Below are positions 45,883-56,079 of a stretch of DNA of 64,000 bases, piece after piece. Under the pieces are notes generated by a model. The model was not told where the DNA came from. It did no database searches and saw only the letters and a list, made by a program, of their open reading frames with translations. The position numbers and the translations under genes were made by a program. The DNA lies in contig NZ_CP035310.1 in assembly GCF_004114695.1 (NCBI RefSeq), forward strand, positions 1,161,501-1,225,500. The letters run 5' to 3'. This stretch comes from Erythrobacter sp. HKB08 (GTDB lineage: Bacteria; Pseudomonadota; Alphaproteobacteria; Sphingomonadales; Sphingomonadaceae). Each line of letters opens with the position of its first letter. The stretch's first letter is position 1.

Positions 45883-47112
45883 ATGACGGGAAATGCACTC
45901 GAAGAACTGACTATCGACCACGTGCGCGCTGCGGCCGAACGGATTCGCGGCGCGGTGGTTCGCACGCCGACCATGTACAGCAAGACGCTGTCGGAAATTA
46001 CCGGCGCGGATATCTGGCTGAAGTTCGAGAACCTGCAGTTCACCGCCGCCTACAAGGAGCGCGGCGCGCTCAACGCCTTGCTGCAACTGACCGAGGAGCA
46101 GCGCAATCGCGGCGTGATCGCGGCCTCGGCCGGCAACCACTCGCAAGGGCTGAGCTACCACGGCACGCGTCTCGGCGTACCTGTCACCATCGTGATGCCG
46201 CGCCCGACGCCGACCGTGAAGGTCATGCAGACCGAGAGCGTCGGCGGCAACGTCGTGCTCGAAGGCGAGACTTTCGACGATGCCTATGCGCATGCGCGCA
46301 AGCTCGAGAAGGAGCTCGGCCTCACCTTCGTTCACCCGTTCGACGATCCGCATGTCGCGGCAGGGGCAGGGACGGTCGCGCTCGAAATGCTCGAGGATGC
46401 GCCCGAGCTCGACTGCATCGTCACCCCGATCGGCGGGGGCGGCCTGATTTCAGGGATGGCCACGGTCGCCAAGGCGCTGCGGCCGGAGATCGAGGTGGTC
46501 GGCGTACAGGCGGAGCTGTTCCCCTCGATGTATTCGAAGGTGAAGGGCGAAGCGCGCGATTGCGGCGGCGACACGCTGGCCGAAGGTATCGCGGTGAAGG
46601 CGCCGGGCGAGTTTACCTCGCAAATCATTGCCGAGCGGGTCGACGACATCATCCTCGTCGGGGAGGAATGGCTGGAACAGGCGGTCTCGCTGTTGCTCCA
46701 GATCGAGAAAACCGTGGTCGAGGGTGCGGGTGCTGCCGGTCTCGCCGCGGTTCTCGCCAATCCCGAGCGGTTCGCCGGCAAGACCATCGGCCTCGTGCTG
46801 TGCGGCGGCAATATCGACACCCGCCTGCTCGCCAATGTCCTGCTGCGCGATCTTGCCCGCTCGGGCCGACTCGCGCGCCTCCGCGTCACGCTGAAGGACC
46901 GCCCGGGTGCGCTTTACAAGGTGATGAAGGAGTTCGACGAGCACAACGTCAACATCATCGAGATCTACCACCAGCGTATTTTTACCAGTTTGCCGGCCAA
47001 GGGTCTCATAACCGATATCGAGTGCGAAGCGCGCGACCGTAAACAACTCGATGCGCTGATCGAGGCGTTGAGAAACAAGGGTTATTCGGTGAGTCTCGTC
47101 GAACTCAACTGA
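45883..47112 (+). CDS. ilvA: Threonine ammonia-lyase
   Basis: A 409-residue PLP enzyme converting threonine to 2-oxobutanoate. PLP lysine is Lys58 in FTAAYKERGAL, the phosphate-binding loop is PIGGGGLISG (near 185), and a C-terminal ACT domain (about 335-409, RVTLKDRPGALYKVMKEF) provides allosteric control. A single ACT domain and this length fit the TdcB-like/short IlvA form common in alphaproteobacteria, serving isoleucine synthesis or threonine breakdown. Confidence 0.94.
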   Translation: MTGNALEELTIDHVRAAAERIRGAVVRTPTMYSKTLSEITGADIWLKFENLQFTAAYKERGALNALLQLTEEQRNRGVIAASAGNHSQGLSYHGTRLGVPVTIVMPRPTPTVKVMQTESVGGNVVLEGETFDDAYAHARKLEKELGLTFVHPFDDPHVAAGAGTVALEMLEDAPELDCIVTPIGGGGLISGMATVAKALRPEIEVVGVQAELFPSMYSKVKGEARDCGGDTLAEGIAVKAPGEFTSQIIAERVDDIILVGEEWLEQAVSLLLQIEKTVVEGAGAAGLAAVLANPERFAGKTIGLVLCGGNIDTRLLANVLLRDLARSGRLARLRVTLKDRPGALYKVMKEFDEHNVNIIEIYHQRIFTSLPAKGLITDIECEARDRKQLDALIEALRNKGYSVSLVELN

Positions 47113-47261
47113 GGCTCGTTTCACCGGCCTTCTGTGCAAATTAACCCTGATCCGACCATGTTTGATGGTTAAGGGACTTTTACCGCCGCCCCGGGACGGG
47201 CATAAGAGTTGTCCTGCAAAAAGCAGCGATTCTCGCAGCTATAGAGGAACAGCTTCGACCC

Positions 47262-48089
47262 GTGTCGGCCCCAGTTCGCTTCCCCCGCTTTTTCGTCACG
47301 TCGCCTGCGCCGTGCCCCTACCTGCCGGGTAAGAGCGAACGAAAGGTCTTCACCGAGCTGAAGGGCCCGCATGCCGACGAGCTCAACGAAGCTCTCGGCC
47401 GGATCGGTTTCCGCCGCAGCCAGACCGTCGCCTACCGCCCGAGCTGCCTCGATTGCCAGGCCTGCGTTTCGGTCCGCGTCGTCGCCGACGAATTCAAGCC
47501 GAGCGCGACGCAGCGCAAGAACATCCGCCGCAACCGCGATCTCGTGACTTCGGAATGCCGCCCGTGGGCGACCGAGGAACAATTCGAGCTGCTCCAGCGC
47601 TATCTCGGCGTGCGCCACCCCGAAGGCGGGATGGCCAGCATGGACGAGATCGATTACGCGGATATGGTGGAACATACGCCGGTAACGAGCTATGTCATTG
47701 AATATAGGGAGCCCTCGGAAGGGTCGGAGCCGGGTCGCCTTGTCGGCGCCTGCCTGACCGATCGACAGGGCGACGGGTTGTCGATGATTTATTCGTTCTA
47801 CGACCCTGAGCATGAGGCAAGGTCGGGTCTTGGGAACTATATCATCCTGGATCACATTCGCCGCGCTGCGGCGCAGGGCTTGCCCTATGTCTACCTCGGT
47901 TACTGGGTCGATGGCTCCGACCGGATGCAATACAAGGTCCGCTACCGCCCGCTCGAAAAGCTCGGCCGTGGCGGGTGGGAGCGTTTCTCCCGCGACGAGC
48001 AGGACGCCGTTATCCGGCGCACCCTCGAACCCAGTAAGTCCGTGCCTGTCGACGGCATGGCGGCAAAGAACCCGACCTTCGCCAAATAA
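47262..48089 (+). CDS. bpt: Aspartate/glutamate leucyltransferase (arginyltransferase family)
   Basis: A 275-residue Bpt-type aminoacyl-tRNA protein transferase, which adds Leu to proteins with N-terminal Asp or Glu and marks them for ClpS/ClpAP. The N-terminal domain has the Cys-rich motif [14 protein letters not shown] (near 60-74). The GNAT-like C-terminal domain has [20 protein letters not shown] and [15 protein letters not shown]. The start codon is GTG at 47262, with AGAGGAA some 12 bases upstream. Downstream sequence overlaps the uncertain tamA start region. Confidence 0.94.
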   Translation: MSAPVRFPRFFVTSPAPCPYLPGKSERKVFTELKGPHADELNEALGRIGFRRSQTVAYRPSCLDCQACVSVRVVADEFKPSATQRKNIRRNRDLVTSECRPWATEEQFELLQRYLGVRHPEGGMASMDEIDYADMVEHTPVTSYVIEYREPSEGSEPGRLVGACLTDRQGDGLSMIYSFYDPEHEARSGLGNYIILDHIRRAAAQGLPYVYLGYWVDGSDRMQYKVRYRPLEKLGRGGWERFSRDEQDAVIRRTLEPSKSVPVDGMAAKNPTFAK

Positions 48090-50229
48090 CAGCCCTTTCC
48101 GCCTGACTGCCGCCGTCCTCGCCCTCGCGGCGATGGCGCAGCCTGCGTTTGCGCAGGATCGCAATGCGCCGCCACGGCTCGAAGACCTGATCCCGGATTC
48201 CGCGGTCGAAGACCCCGAAGCATGGGCAGGTGCGTCCGAGGAAGACGCCGTCGCGGAGGGCGAAGAGGCGGCAGCCGACGCGAGCGAACTCGATCCCGAA
48301 ACCCCGATGGCCGAATTGCCCGAGCTGTCGGTCGAATGGCCGGACGAGGTCGAACTCCCGCCTTTCGAGCCGCTCGATCCGGAAGAGGACGCCAGGCTCG
48401 CTGCGGACGACGTGCCGCTCCTTCCGCCGCTACCCGAATCCGAGCTGGTCGAAATCGACGACGAACTGGTCCTCGCCCTCCCGCAGGATGAAGCGCTGTT
48501 CCCGCAGCGCCGCGAATTCATCGAGCGTTTCTCCGGCCTGTCGACGATCGAGGAACTGGACGGCGACGACGACAGCATCGCCCAGCTTGCCGCCCGTGCG
48601 CGCGAGGACGAGGAGCTGCTCATCCAGCTGCTGCGCATCTACGGTTATTACGACGCGCAGGTCGTCCGCTCGGTCGGCGGCATACGTCCGGGCGAGGACA
48701 ATGGCGACACGCAACCGGTCGTGCGGTTCGATATCATCCCCGGCGTGCGCTACAATTTCGGCGAGATCGACCTCGGCAATCTGGCGAGCGCTCCCGATGC
48801 CGAGGCCTTGCGCGAAACCTTCGCCATCCAGACCGGCGATCCGCTGTCGAGCGACCGCATCGTCGAGCAACAGTTCGAACTCGACAAGGCCCTCGGCGAA
48901 ACCGGCTACGCCTTCGCCGAGATCGATGCGCCCGAATTGCTGATCGACCACCGCGAAGTCTCCGGCGACCTGACCATGCCGGTCGAGCCGAACGGCAAAT
49001 ATGTCTTCGGCGGGGTCGAGAGCAATCTGCCGGACTTCCTGTCGAGCCGCCACCTCCAGACCATCGCGCGTTTCGAGGAAGGCGATGTCTACCAGCGCAG
49101 CCTCCAGTTCGACCTGCGCCGCGCGATTACCTCGACCGGCCTCGTCTCGAGCGTCACGGTAACCCCGCGCGAAGTGGAAGCGCCGAGCGGGGAGGAACCG
49201 GGCGCGGTGATCCTCGATGTCGAAATGGCCAAGGCCGAACTGCGCACTATCGCGGGGGCGATCGGCTACGGTTCGGAAGATGGTTTCCAGATCCAGGCGA
49301 GCTGGGAGCATCGCAATCTGTTCCCGCCCGAAGGCGCACTCAAAGTGTCGGCCATTCTCGGCACGAAGCAGCAGCTGGCGAGCGTAAGTTTCAAGCGGAA
49401 CAATTTCCGCGCGCGCGACCAGGTGCTGACGCTCGATGCCTATGCGAGCGACATCGAAACCGACGCGGTCGAAGCGCGCACCGTGGCTTTCGTCAGCTCG
49501 TTCGAGCGGCTGTCGAACCTGCTGTTCCAGAAGCCCTTCAGCTGGTCGCTCGGCGCGGGCGTGCTCTACACTGACGAACGCAACCGAGTGATCGGCGGCG
49601 TGCCGCGGCCGCGTCAGGAATATCTGATCGGCGGCTTCTTCGGCCGCGCGACCATCGACACGAGCGATTCGTTGCTCGATCCGACCGAAGGGTTCCGCGT
49701 GACCGGATACCTTTCGCCCGAGGCGTCGCGTTCGATCGGCACGACCAGCTTCTACGTTCGCTCGCAGGTCGATGCCGCATTCTACCAGTCGGTCGGCGAA
49801 GGCACCGTGCTCGCCGGGCGCGCACGATTTGCCAGCATTCCCGGAGCCGCCCTGTTCCGCATCGCACCCTCGCGCAGGCTCTATGCCGGCGGCGGCGGAT
49901 CGATCCGTGGCTATGGCTACCAGGCAGTCGGCCCCAAGAACGATTTCGGCGAACCGACCGGCGGCCGCTCGCTGGTCGAGGTATCGGCCGAAGCGCGGAT
50001 CGACACCGGCCTGATGGACGGCGCCGTCTCCATCGTGCCCTTCATCGACGCCGGCACCGTCTCGCTCGGATCCGTCCCCGATTTCCGCTTCATCAAATAC
50101 GGCGCGGGCGTGGGCCTTCGCTATGACACGGGCTTCGGCCCGATCCGCGTCGACGTCGGCGTGCCGCTCAATCCCGACCAGTTCGACAGCAAGGTCGCGG
50201 TCTATGTTTCGCTGGGCCAGGCTTTCTGA
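48046..50229 (+). CDS. tamA: Outer-membrane translocation protein TamA (BamA/Omp85 family); start uncertain
   Basis: About 727 residues: signal-like segment [18 protein letters not shown], a long acidic spacer (about 40-160), three POTRA-like domains (about 165-420, for example [12 protein letters not shown] and [11 protein letters not shown]) and a 16-strand barrel with the Omp85 motif [12 protein letters not shown], ending VSLGQAF with terminal Phe. With TamB it forms the translocation and assembly module for outer-membrane proteins or lipids. The frame is open from 47812, but between GTG 47968 (deep inside bpt) and ATG 48133 (inside the signal peptide) there is no ATG, GTG or TTG. I mark the CTG at 48046 because it would give a normal basic signal peptide; the start needs experimental proof. 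Confidence 0.85.
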   Translation: MSTAWRQRTRPSPNNSPFRLTAAVLALAAMAQPAFAQDRNAPPRLEDLIPDSAVEDPEAWAGASEEDAVAEGEEAAADASELDPETPMAELPELSVEWPDEVELPPFEPLDPEEDARLAADDVPLLPPLPESELVEIDDELVLALPQDEALFPQRREFIERFSGLSTIEELDGDDDSIAQLAARAREDEELLIQLLRIYGYYDAQVVRSVGGIRPGEDNGDTQPVVRFDIIPGVRYNFGEIDLGNLASAPDAEALRETFAIQTGDPLSSDRIVEQQFELDKALGETGYAFAEIDAPELLIDHREVSGDLTMPVEPNGKYVFGGVESNLPDFLSSRHLQTIARFEEGDVYQRSLQFDLRRAITSTGLVSSVTVTPREVEAPSGEEPGAVILDVEMAKAELRTIAGAIGYGSEDGFQIQASWEHRNLFPPEGALKVSAILGTKQQLASVSFKRNNFRARDQVLTLDAYASDIETDAVEARTVAFVSSFERLSNLLFQKPFSWSLGAGVLYTDERNRVIGGVPRPRQEYLIGGFFGRATIDTSDSLLDPTEGFRVTGYLSPEASRSIGTTSFYVRSQVDAAFYQSVGEGTVLAGRARFASIPGAALFRIAPSRRLYAGGGGSIRGYGYQAVGPKNDFGEPTGGRSLVEVSAEARIDTGLMDGAVSIVPFIDAGTVSLGSVPDFRFIKYGAGVGLRYDTGFGPIRVDVGVPLNPDQFDSKVAVYVSLGQAF

Positions 50230-53200
50230 TGTCGGAAGAAACGGAAGACCTGCCCGAAGAGACGCCGACCAAGCGTACCAGCTGGCCGCGCCGGCTGATC
50301 AAGTGGTCGGGCCGCATCCTGCTTGCGCTTTTGCTGGTGGTCACGGCGGGGCTGCTGGTCCTCAATTCGCCGATCGGCAAGCGCTTCATCACCGACCAGA
50401 TCGCGAAGATGGCGCCTGCATCGGGCCTGCGGATCGAGATCGGCCGGATCGAGGGCGACCTTTACGACGATGCGATCCTGCACGACGTGGTGCTGTCCGA
50501 CCCGAAGGGACGCTTCCTCACCATACCGCGAGTGGAGCTCGACTGGCGCCCGCTCAACTGGTTCACGTCCGGTCTCGACGTGCGCAAGCTGGTGGCCGAG
50601 CGCGGGACGCTGCTGCGCATGCCGGAGCTCGAACCGGGCGATCCCGACGCGCCGATCCTGCCCGATTTCGACATCCGCGTGGACCGTTTCGAGATCAACG
50701 AGTTCACCATTGCCGAAGGCGTCATCGACGAGAAGAGCCATCCGCTCGACCTGTCCGGCAAGGCGGACATCCGCTCAGGCCGCGCGCTGCTCGAAACCGA
50801 GGGGCAGTTCGGCAAGACCGACAGCTTCGCATTCCTGCTCGATGCGGAACCCGATGGCGACAAGTTCGACCTGGATGCGCGCTACGACGCGGATGAAGGC
50901 GGCGTGCTGGCAACCATGCTCGGCGCCGATGCTCCCTATACCGGCAGGCTGGTCGGCGACGGCACCTGGACCAAGTGGGACGGCGCTCTGGTCGTGCGTC
51001 GGCGCGATGCCCGCTTTGCCGCCCTGACCATCGAGAACCGCGCCGGGGAGTACACCATCGCGGGGCAAATCCGCCCGGCCGGGGCGCTCGAAGGCCTGCT
51101 TGCAAATGCCAGCGGCCCGGTGCTCTCGGTAGGCGCGATCGGGACGCTGGAAGACAGCGTGCTCGACGGCGAAATCGCCCTGCGCAGCCGCGCCCTGCGC
51201 CTGTTCGCCGATGGCGCGCTCGACCTTGCGGACAATGCGGCCGAGCGGGTCGTTTTCCGCGCGAATTTGCTCGATCCGGAGCTGTTCGGCGAAAGCCTGC
51301 GCCTCGAGGATGCGCGCCTCGCGGGCACCATCGATGGCGCGTTCCGCGACCTGTCGATCACCCACCGTCTCGAAGCATCGCGCCTTGTCTCGGGCGATGT
51401 GACTGTCGCCGATATCGCCCAGGCCGGGACGGCCCGCTACGATGGCAACCGCTGGCTCCTGCCGCTCGATGCGAGTGTCGCGTCCGTCGAAACCGGCAAT
51501 GAATTTTTCGATTCACGCCTGCGCGGTGGCACGCTGGGCGGTACGCTGGTGTACACGGGCCGCGAATTGCGTTCCGACGACCTGCGCGTTGCCTTCCCCG
51601 ACCTGACAGCGCAGCTTGCGCTGTTCGGCGATCTCCCGGCCGGGAATTATGGCATTGCCGGACCGGTCAATGCGCGCGGCATCGCGCTCGAGAACATCGG
51701 CACGGCAAGCGGCACGGCGAATATCCGCCTAGGTATCCCAGCCAATGGTGCCTGGAGCCTGCAGGCCGCGCTCGATGCCAGTGTCGGACAGATCAGCAAC
51801 GACACCATCGCCAACCTCGCCGGCGATCCGATCAGGCTGGCAGGCAATCTGTCGCTGTCCTCGGGCGCGCCCATTGCGTTCAACGACTTCACCCTGCGCG
51901 CCGAGCGCCTCACCATGACGCTCGACGGGCGGATCGAGGAAGGCACGCCTTCGCTGGTCGGCAGCGGGACGCAGGCGCAATATGGCGACTTCACAGTTAC
52001 CGCGACGCTGGCCGACGATGGACCGCGCGCCGAGCTGGTTTTCGCCTCGCCGCTACCGGCCGCCGGGCTTGAGAACGTGCGCGTCGCGCTCGCGCCTTCC
52101 GAGAATGGTTTCGATATCGAGACCGAGGGCGGCTCGCTCCTCGGACCGTTCAGCGGTGAGCTCGAATTTATCTCACCCGAGGGTGGGCCGAGCAGCATCG
52201 CGATCGAAAGGCTCGATGTCTGGAAGTCGCGCGTGACCGGCAATCTCGAACTGACAGACGGCGGAGCGAACGGGCGGCTCGCGGTATCGGGCGGCGGTCT
52301 CGACGGGCGGATCGGGCTTGCAACGCGCGACGGCGGGCAGGGCTTCGCGATCGATCTCGAGGCGAACCAGGCCGAGTTCGCCGGGCCGACCACAATTCGC
52401 CTCGGGCGCGCAGACATCGAGGCGCGCGGGTTCATCCCGGGCAGCGCATCGCTCACCCGCGAGACACTGCTAGAAGGCAGCCTCTATGCCGAGGGGCTGG
52501 ACTTCGGCGGAGTGTTCCTCGGCCGGGCGGCAGCGAATGCGAATCTCAAGGGCGGACGCGGCGAAGTGACCGCTTCGCTTTCGGGCCGCCGCGGAAGCCG
52601 TTTCGGATTGCAGGTCAATGCCGACATCATGCCCGAACGCATCGCGGTCGCCGGGCGCGGCACCTATGCCGGCGAGCAGATCCGCTTCCCGCGCCGTGCG
52701 GTCTTCACGGCTCTGGGCGACGGTGGCTGGGAGCTCCAACCGACGCAGCTGTCCTATGGCGACGGCGCGACGATCGTCTCCGGCTCCTTCGGCGGAGGCG
52801 ATACGAAGCTGCGCTTGCAGATGGACGAGATGCCGCTCTCGCTGGTCGACCTCGCGGTGACCGATATCGGCCTTGGCGGGACCATCTCGGGCGTCGTCGA
52901 TTACAACGACAGCACCGGCGCTCCGCCGACCGGCGAGGCGCGGGTCAAGGTCGACGACCTCACGCGTTCCGGCCTCGTCCTCACATCGCGCCCGGTCGAC
53001 CTCGCCCTCGTGGCGGATCTGACGCCGAGCGCATTCGCCGCACGCGCGGTGATCGACGATAGCGGGAAGCGGCTCGGCCGCGTGCAGGCGCGGGTCAGCA
53101 ACATGGCCGCTTCGGGTTCGCTGTTCGACCGCGTGCTGGAAGGCGACCTGCTTGCCCAGCTGCGCTACGACGGTCCGGCGGATGCGCTCTGGCGGCTCGC

Positions 53201-54431
53201 TGCGATCGAGGGTTTCGACCTCACCGGCCCGCTCTCGGCAGCAGCCAATGCGACCGGCACGCTTGCCGATCCGCGCGTGCGCGGCTCCATCTCGAGCGAC
53301 AATTTGCGGGTCCGCAGCCTCATTTCCGGGACCGACGTGAAGAACGTCTCGGCGCGCGGCACCTTTGCCGGATCGCGTCTGCGCCTCACGCGCTTCTCCG
53401 GTTCGACCGACAATGGCGGGACCGTCTCGGGAAGCGGCACGGTGGACCTCGTCGACCTGGGCGAGCGCGGTCCGGCGATGGATATCAAGATCGCCGCGAA
53501 GAACGCGCAGTTGCTCAATGCGAATGGCCTTAGCGCGACGCTGACCGGTCCGCTGCGCATCGTCTCCAACGGCATCGGCGGAACGATTGCCGGGCGGGTG
53601 CGGGTTGATCGCGCGAACTGGCGCCTGGGTGTCGCGGCCGATGACTTGAGCCTGCCGCAAATCCGCACGCGCGAGATCAACATCCCTGCCGATATCAGGC
53701 CGCCGCGCGCTGCGAGCCAGCCGTGGCGCTATCTCGTCGATGCTACGGCGACGAGCCGGATCGATGTCGACGGCATGGGGCTCGACAGCGAGTGGGGCGC
53801 GGACATCATCCTGCGCGGCACGACCGACGACCCGCGTATCGGCGGCGAAGCGCGGGTGGTGCGCGGATCCTACAGCTTTGCGGGCACGCGGTTCGAACTG
53901 ACGCGCGGCCAGATCGACTTCGACGAAAACGTGCCGATCGACCCGCGCCTCGACATTCGCGCCGAAACGCAGAAGGACGGTCTCGATGTCACCGTGTTCG
54001 TGACCGGAAATGCGCTGCAGCCGGAAATCCGCTTCGAATCGAGCCCGCCTCTGCCCGAGGAGGAAATCCTCGCCCGCCTGCTGTTCGGCGGCTCGATCGC
54101 GAACCTCTCGGCGACCGACGCGCTGCAACTGGGTGCCGCAGTCGCGAGCCTGCGCGGCGGGGGCGGTATGGACCCGATCAACAAGCTGCGCAGCGCAATC
54201 GGCCTCGACCGCCTGCGTATCGTCAGCGCCGATCCCGCGCTCAATCGCGGCACCGGCGTCGCGCTCGGCAAGAATATCGGTCGCCGGTTCTACATCGAGA
54301 TCATCACCGACGGGCGCGGCTACAGCGCGACCGAGGTCGAGTTCCGCGTGACGAACTGGCTGTCCCTGCTCGCCACGGTCTCCACCATTGGGCGCGAGAG
54401 CGTCGTCGCGGAGATCAGCCGCGACTACTAG
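50229..54431 (+). CDS. tamB: Translocation and assembly module protein TamB
   Basis: A 1400-residue AsmA/TamB-type protein. An N-terminal anchor helix (about 28-46) is followed by a very long beta-taco made of repeating beta strands, and by the C-terminal TamB (DUF490) domain (about 1090-1400, ending EISRDY). It spans the periplasm and works with TamA; relatives carry phospholipid to the outer membrane. ATG 50229 shares bases with the tamA stop (TGATG), so the two are coupled. Its TAG stop overlaps the stop of the convergent FAS1 gene (CTAG, 54428-54431). Confidence 0.96.
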   Translation: MSEETEDLPEETPTKRTSWPRRLIKWSGRILLALLLVVTAGLLVLNSPIGKRFITDQIAKMAPASGLRIEIGRIEGDLYDDAILHDVVLSDPKGRFLTIPRVELDWRPLNWFTSGLDVRKLVAERGTLLRMPELEPGDPDAPILPDFDIRVDRFEINEFTIAEGVIDEKSHPLDLSGKADIRSGRALLETEGQFGKTDSFAFLLDAEPDGDKFDLDARYDADEGGVLATMLGADAPYTGRLVGDGTWTKWDGALVVRRRDARFAALTIENRAGEYTIAGQIRPAGALEGLLANASGPVLSVGAIGTLEDSVLDGEIALRSRALRLFADGALDLADNAAERVVFRANLLDPELFGESLRLEDARLAGTIDGAFRDLSITHRLEASRLVSGDVTVADIAQAGTARYDGNRWLLPLDASVASVETGNEFFDSRLRGGTLGGTLVYTGRELRSDDLRVAFPDLTAQLALFGDLPAGNYGIAGPVNARGIALENIGTASGTANIRLGIPANGAWSLQAALDASVGQISNDTIANLAGDPIRLAGNLSLSSGAPIAFNDFTLRAERLTMTLDGRIEEGTPSLVGSGTQAQYGDFTVTATLADDGPRAELVFASPLPAAGLENVRVALAPSENGFDIETEGGSLLGPFSGELEFISPEGGPSSIAIERLDVWKSRVTGNLELTDGGANGRLAVSGGGLDGRIGLATRDGGQGFAIDLEANQAEFAGPTTIRLGRADIEARGFIPGSASLTRETLLEGSLYAEGLDFGGVFLGRAAANANLKGGRGEVTASLSGRRGSRFGLQVNADIMPERIAVAGRGTYAGEQIRFPRRAVFTALGDGGWELQPTQLSYGDGATIVSGSFGGGDTKLRLQMDEMPLSLVDLAVTDIGLGGTISGVVDYNDSTGAPPTGEARVKVDDLTRSGLVLTSRPVDLALVADLTPSAFAARAVIDDSGKRLGRVQARVSNMAASGSLFDRVLEGDLLAQLRYDGPADALWRLAAIEGFDLTGPLSAAANATGTLADPRVRGSISSDNLRVRSLISGTDVKNVSARGTFAGSRLRLTRFSGSTDNGGTVSGSGTVDLVDLGERGPAMDIKIAAKNAQLLNANGLSATLTGPLRIVSNGIGGTIAGRVRVDRANWRLGVAADDLSLPQIRTREINIPADIRPPRAASQPWRYLVDATATSRIDVDGMGLDSEWGADIILRGTTDDPRIGGEARVVRGSYSFAGTRFELTRGQIDFDENVPIDPRLDIRAETQKDGLDVTVFVTGNALQPEIRFESSPPLPEEEILARLLFGGSIANLSATDALQLGAAVASLRGGGGMDPINKLRSAIGLDRLRIVSADPALNRGTGVALGKNIGRRFYIEIITDGRGYSATEVEFRVTNWLSLLATVSTIGRESVVAEISRDY

Positions 54432-54961
54432 TTCGCGGCGGGCTCCTCTGCGGGCAGCGAAACGAGCGGCTGGTCGATCTGCAACAGCGCGCCATTGCCG
54501 GTAATCGTTTCATCGGCTGCAAGACGCGTTGTCGCGGTGCCACCCGAATGCCGGGCCACGATGACATCCCCGTCGAGCGAGAATTCCACCGTTCCGCTGC
54601 CGAATGTCGAGACCGTCACCGGCCCGCCATTCGTCTCGATGGCCGAGCGGATCGAGGCGGAATCGAGCTGGCCGGGAAGGATATGTTCACGCAAGACGGC
54701 TGCGACGAGCGCTTCTTCGCCCTCGTTCACGCTCAGCGAGCCATTGGCCGGCGCAAGCAGCGTATAGCCGCCCGGCCCGTCGAACACGCCGGACAGGCCG
54801 GTCGCCGAAAGCGCCGCAGCAACGTCCGTCGTCAGCGAATTGCCCTCGACCGCTTCCATCATGCTGCCGGCTTCCTGCGGCCCGGCGGGATCGCTCTCGG
54901 CGGTGCACGCGGCAAGGGGAAGGGCGACGCTCGCGGCGAGCGCGATCAGGTTGCGTTTCAT
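54428..54961 (-). CDS. Fasciclin (FAS1)-domain lipoprotein
   Basis: A 177-residue lipoprotein with lipobox LAACTA near residue 19 and one FAS1 domain. The H1 motif is GGYTLLAPANGSLS, the conserved His is in LREHILPG, and the H2 strand ends LLQIDQPLV. FAS1 domains mediate adhesion in several kingdoms; single-domain lipoproteins in alphaproteobacteria have no settled role. ATG 54961 has a short leader (12 bases) from the preceding gene stop at 54973, so it is probably the second gene of a two-gene unit. Confidence 0.9.
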   Translation of the reverse strand: MKRNLIALAASVALPLAACTAESDPAGPQEAGSMMEAVEGNSLTTDVAAALSATGLSGVFDGPGGYTLLAPANGSLSVNEGEEALVAAVLREHILPGQLDSASIRSAIETNGGPVTVSTFGSGTVEFSLDGDVIVARHSGGTATTRLAADETITGNGALLQIDQPLVSLPAEEPAAN

Positions 54962-54972
54962 CGGGTTCTCCC

Positions 54973-56010
54973 TCAATCGACCAGAAGTTCGATCGCCGCC
55001 GCGACGAGGCGCGTTTCGGGGTCGATCTGGTACACATAGCCATCGGAATAACGGTAATAGGCGTCCTGCCTGTCGTAGTAGCGATCGCGATAGGCGTAGG
55101 GGACGTTGTAGACGTCGTAGCCCCTCGGAACCGGCTGCCCGACAGTGAAGTCGTCGCCCGTCAGCAGGGCGGCGATCGAGGTGATGGCCGCCGTTTCCGG
55201 ATCGACGCGGTAGACCACGTTGTTGGCGTAGCGATAGCGATCGCGCTCGAGGCCATAGTAATCGACGTAATAGTCGCGCAGCTGGACCGGCTGGTAATAG
55301 TCGGGCCACGGATTGCCGATGCTCAGCGCGCCGCCGAGCAGCGGGATCGAGGCGGAAATCCGGCCGCCGTCGCCAAGGCGCAGCAGGAAGCCGTCGTCGT
55401 AGAAGAAACGTCCGCCGCCTAGGCCGCCGTAGCCGAAGAAGTTCGGATTGTAGGCGCGCTTCTTGGCGAGGCCCGGAGGCTGGCAGCCGTTGTATTTCTT
55501 CGCGAGGCCGGGCGGGCACCCGTCGTAAAGAGCCACACGGCGATCGTAGTCGCGCAGGACCGAGAAACCGCGGTCGCTCTGGACGAAACCACCGCGGTCG
55601 TTACCGCGTCGCACGGCAGGAGCGTTACCGTTGCCATTACCGCGCCCGTTTCCGCGCGCCTCGACAGGAAGGACGCGCGAAGCGGCGCGGGACGCATTGC
55701 CGTTTCCATTGCCATTTCCGCGATTGCCCTGGGCGTTCTGGTTGCCCTGGTTCGCGCGGCGGAGATCCGGGCCGCGATCATTCCCGCGCGTCTGCACGCC
55801 GCGGTTCGCATTGCCGTTCCCGCGGTCGGCCCGGTCGTTGCCGCGCTGTTTCGCGCCGCCACCGGAGTTGCCGCGCTCTGCCTTGGCGGACTGGTTGCCC
55901 TTACCCTGACCCTGGCCCTGTCCGTTGTTCTTGCCCGGCTGGGCCGCGAGCGGGGCGAGCGCGGTCGCCGCGAGGGCGAGGCCGGCTGCCGTTGCCGTGA
56001 GAATTCGCAT
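54973..56010 (-). CDS. Exported Asn/Gly/Arg-rich low-complexity protein
   Basis: A 345-residue exported protein with a signal peptide (to about residue 24, LAAQ). Residues 25-150 are low complexity, dominated by Gly, Asn, Arg and Gln with repeats such as GNGNGNG and RGNDRG. The rest is Tyr/Asp-rich with two related units (VVYRVDPETAAITSIAALL and YVYQIDPETRLVAAAIELL) and two CxPPGLAKK-type segments (CPPGLAKK and CQPPGLAKK). No family name can be assigned. ATG 56010 has AAAGGAG eight bases upstream; a GTG at 56016 is too close to that site. Likely on the cell surface or in the periplasm. Confidence 0.85.
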   Translation of the reverse strand: MRILTATAAGLALAATALAPLAAQPGKNNGQGQGQGKGNQSAKAERGNSGGGAKQRGNDRADRGNGNANRGVQTRGNDRGPDLRRANQGNQNAQGNRGNGNGNGNASRAASRVLPVEARGNGRGNGNGNAPAVRRGNDRGGFVQSDRGFSVLRDYDRRVALYDGCPPGLAKKYNGCQPPGLAKKRAYNPNFFGYGGLGGGRFFYDDGFLLRLGDGGRISASIPLLGGALSIGNPWPDYYQPVQLRDYYVDYYGLERDRYRYANNVVYRVDPETAAITSIAALLTGDDFTVGQPVPRGYDVYNVPYAYRDRYYDRQDAYYRYSDGYVYQIDPETRLVAAAIELLVD

Positions 56011-56079
56011 TTCCACATCTCCTTTGGCAGACCAAACGGTCTCGCTGCCAACCCGGTTCCAGCAGGCTAATGCGCGTGG

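Noticed and set aside
52470-54128. A 552-codon minus-strand frame inside tamB
   Set aside because: Shadow of TamB, with no ribosome site or domain.
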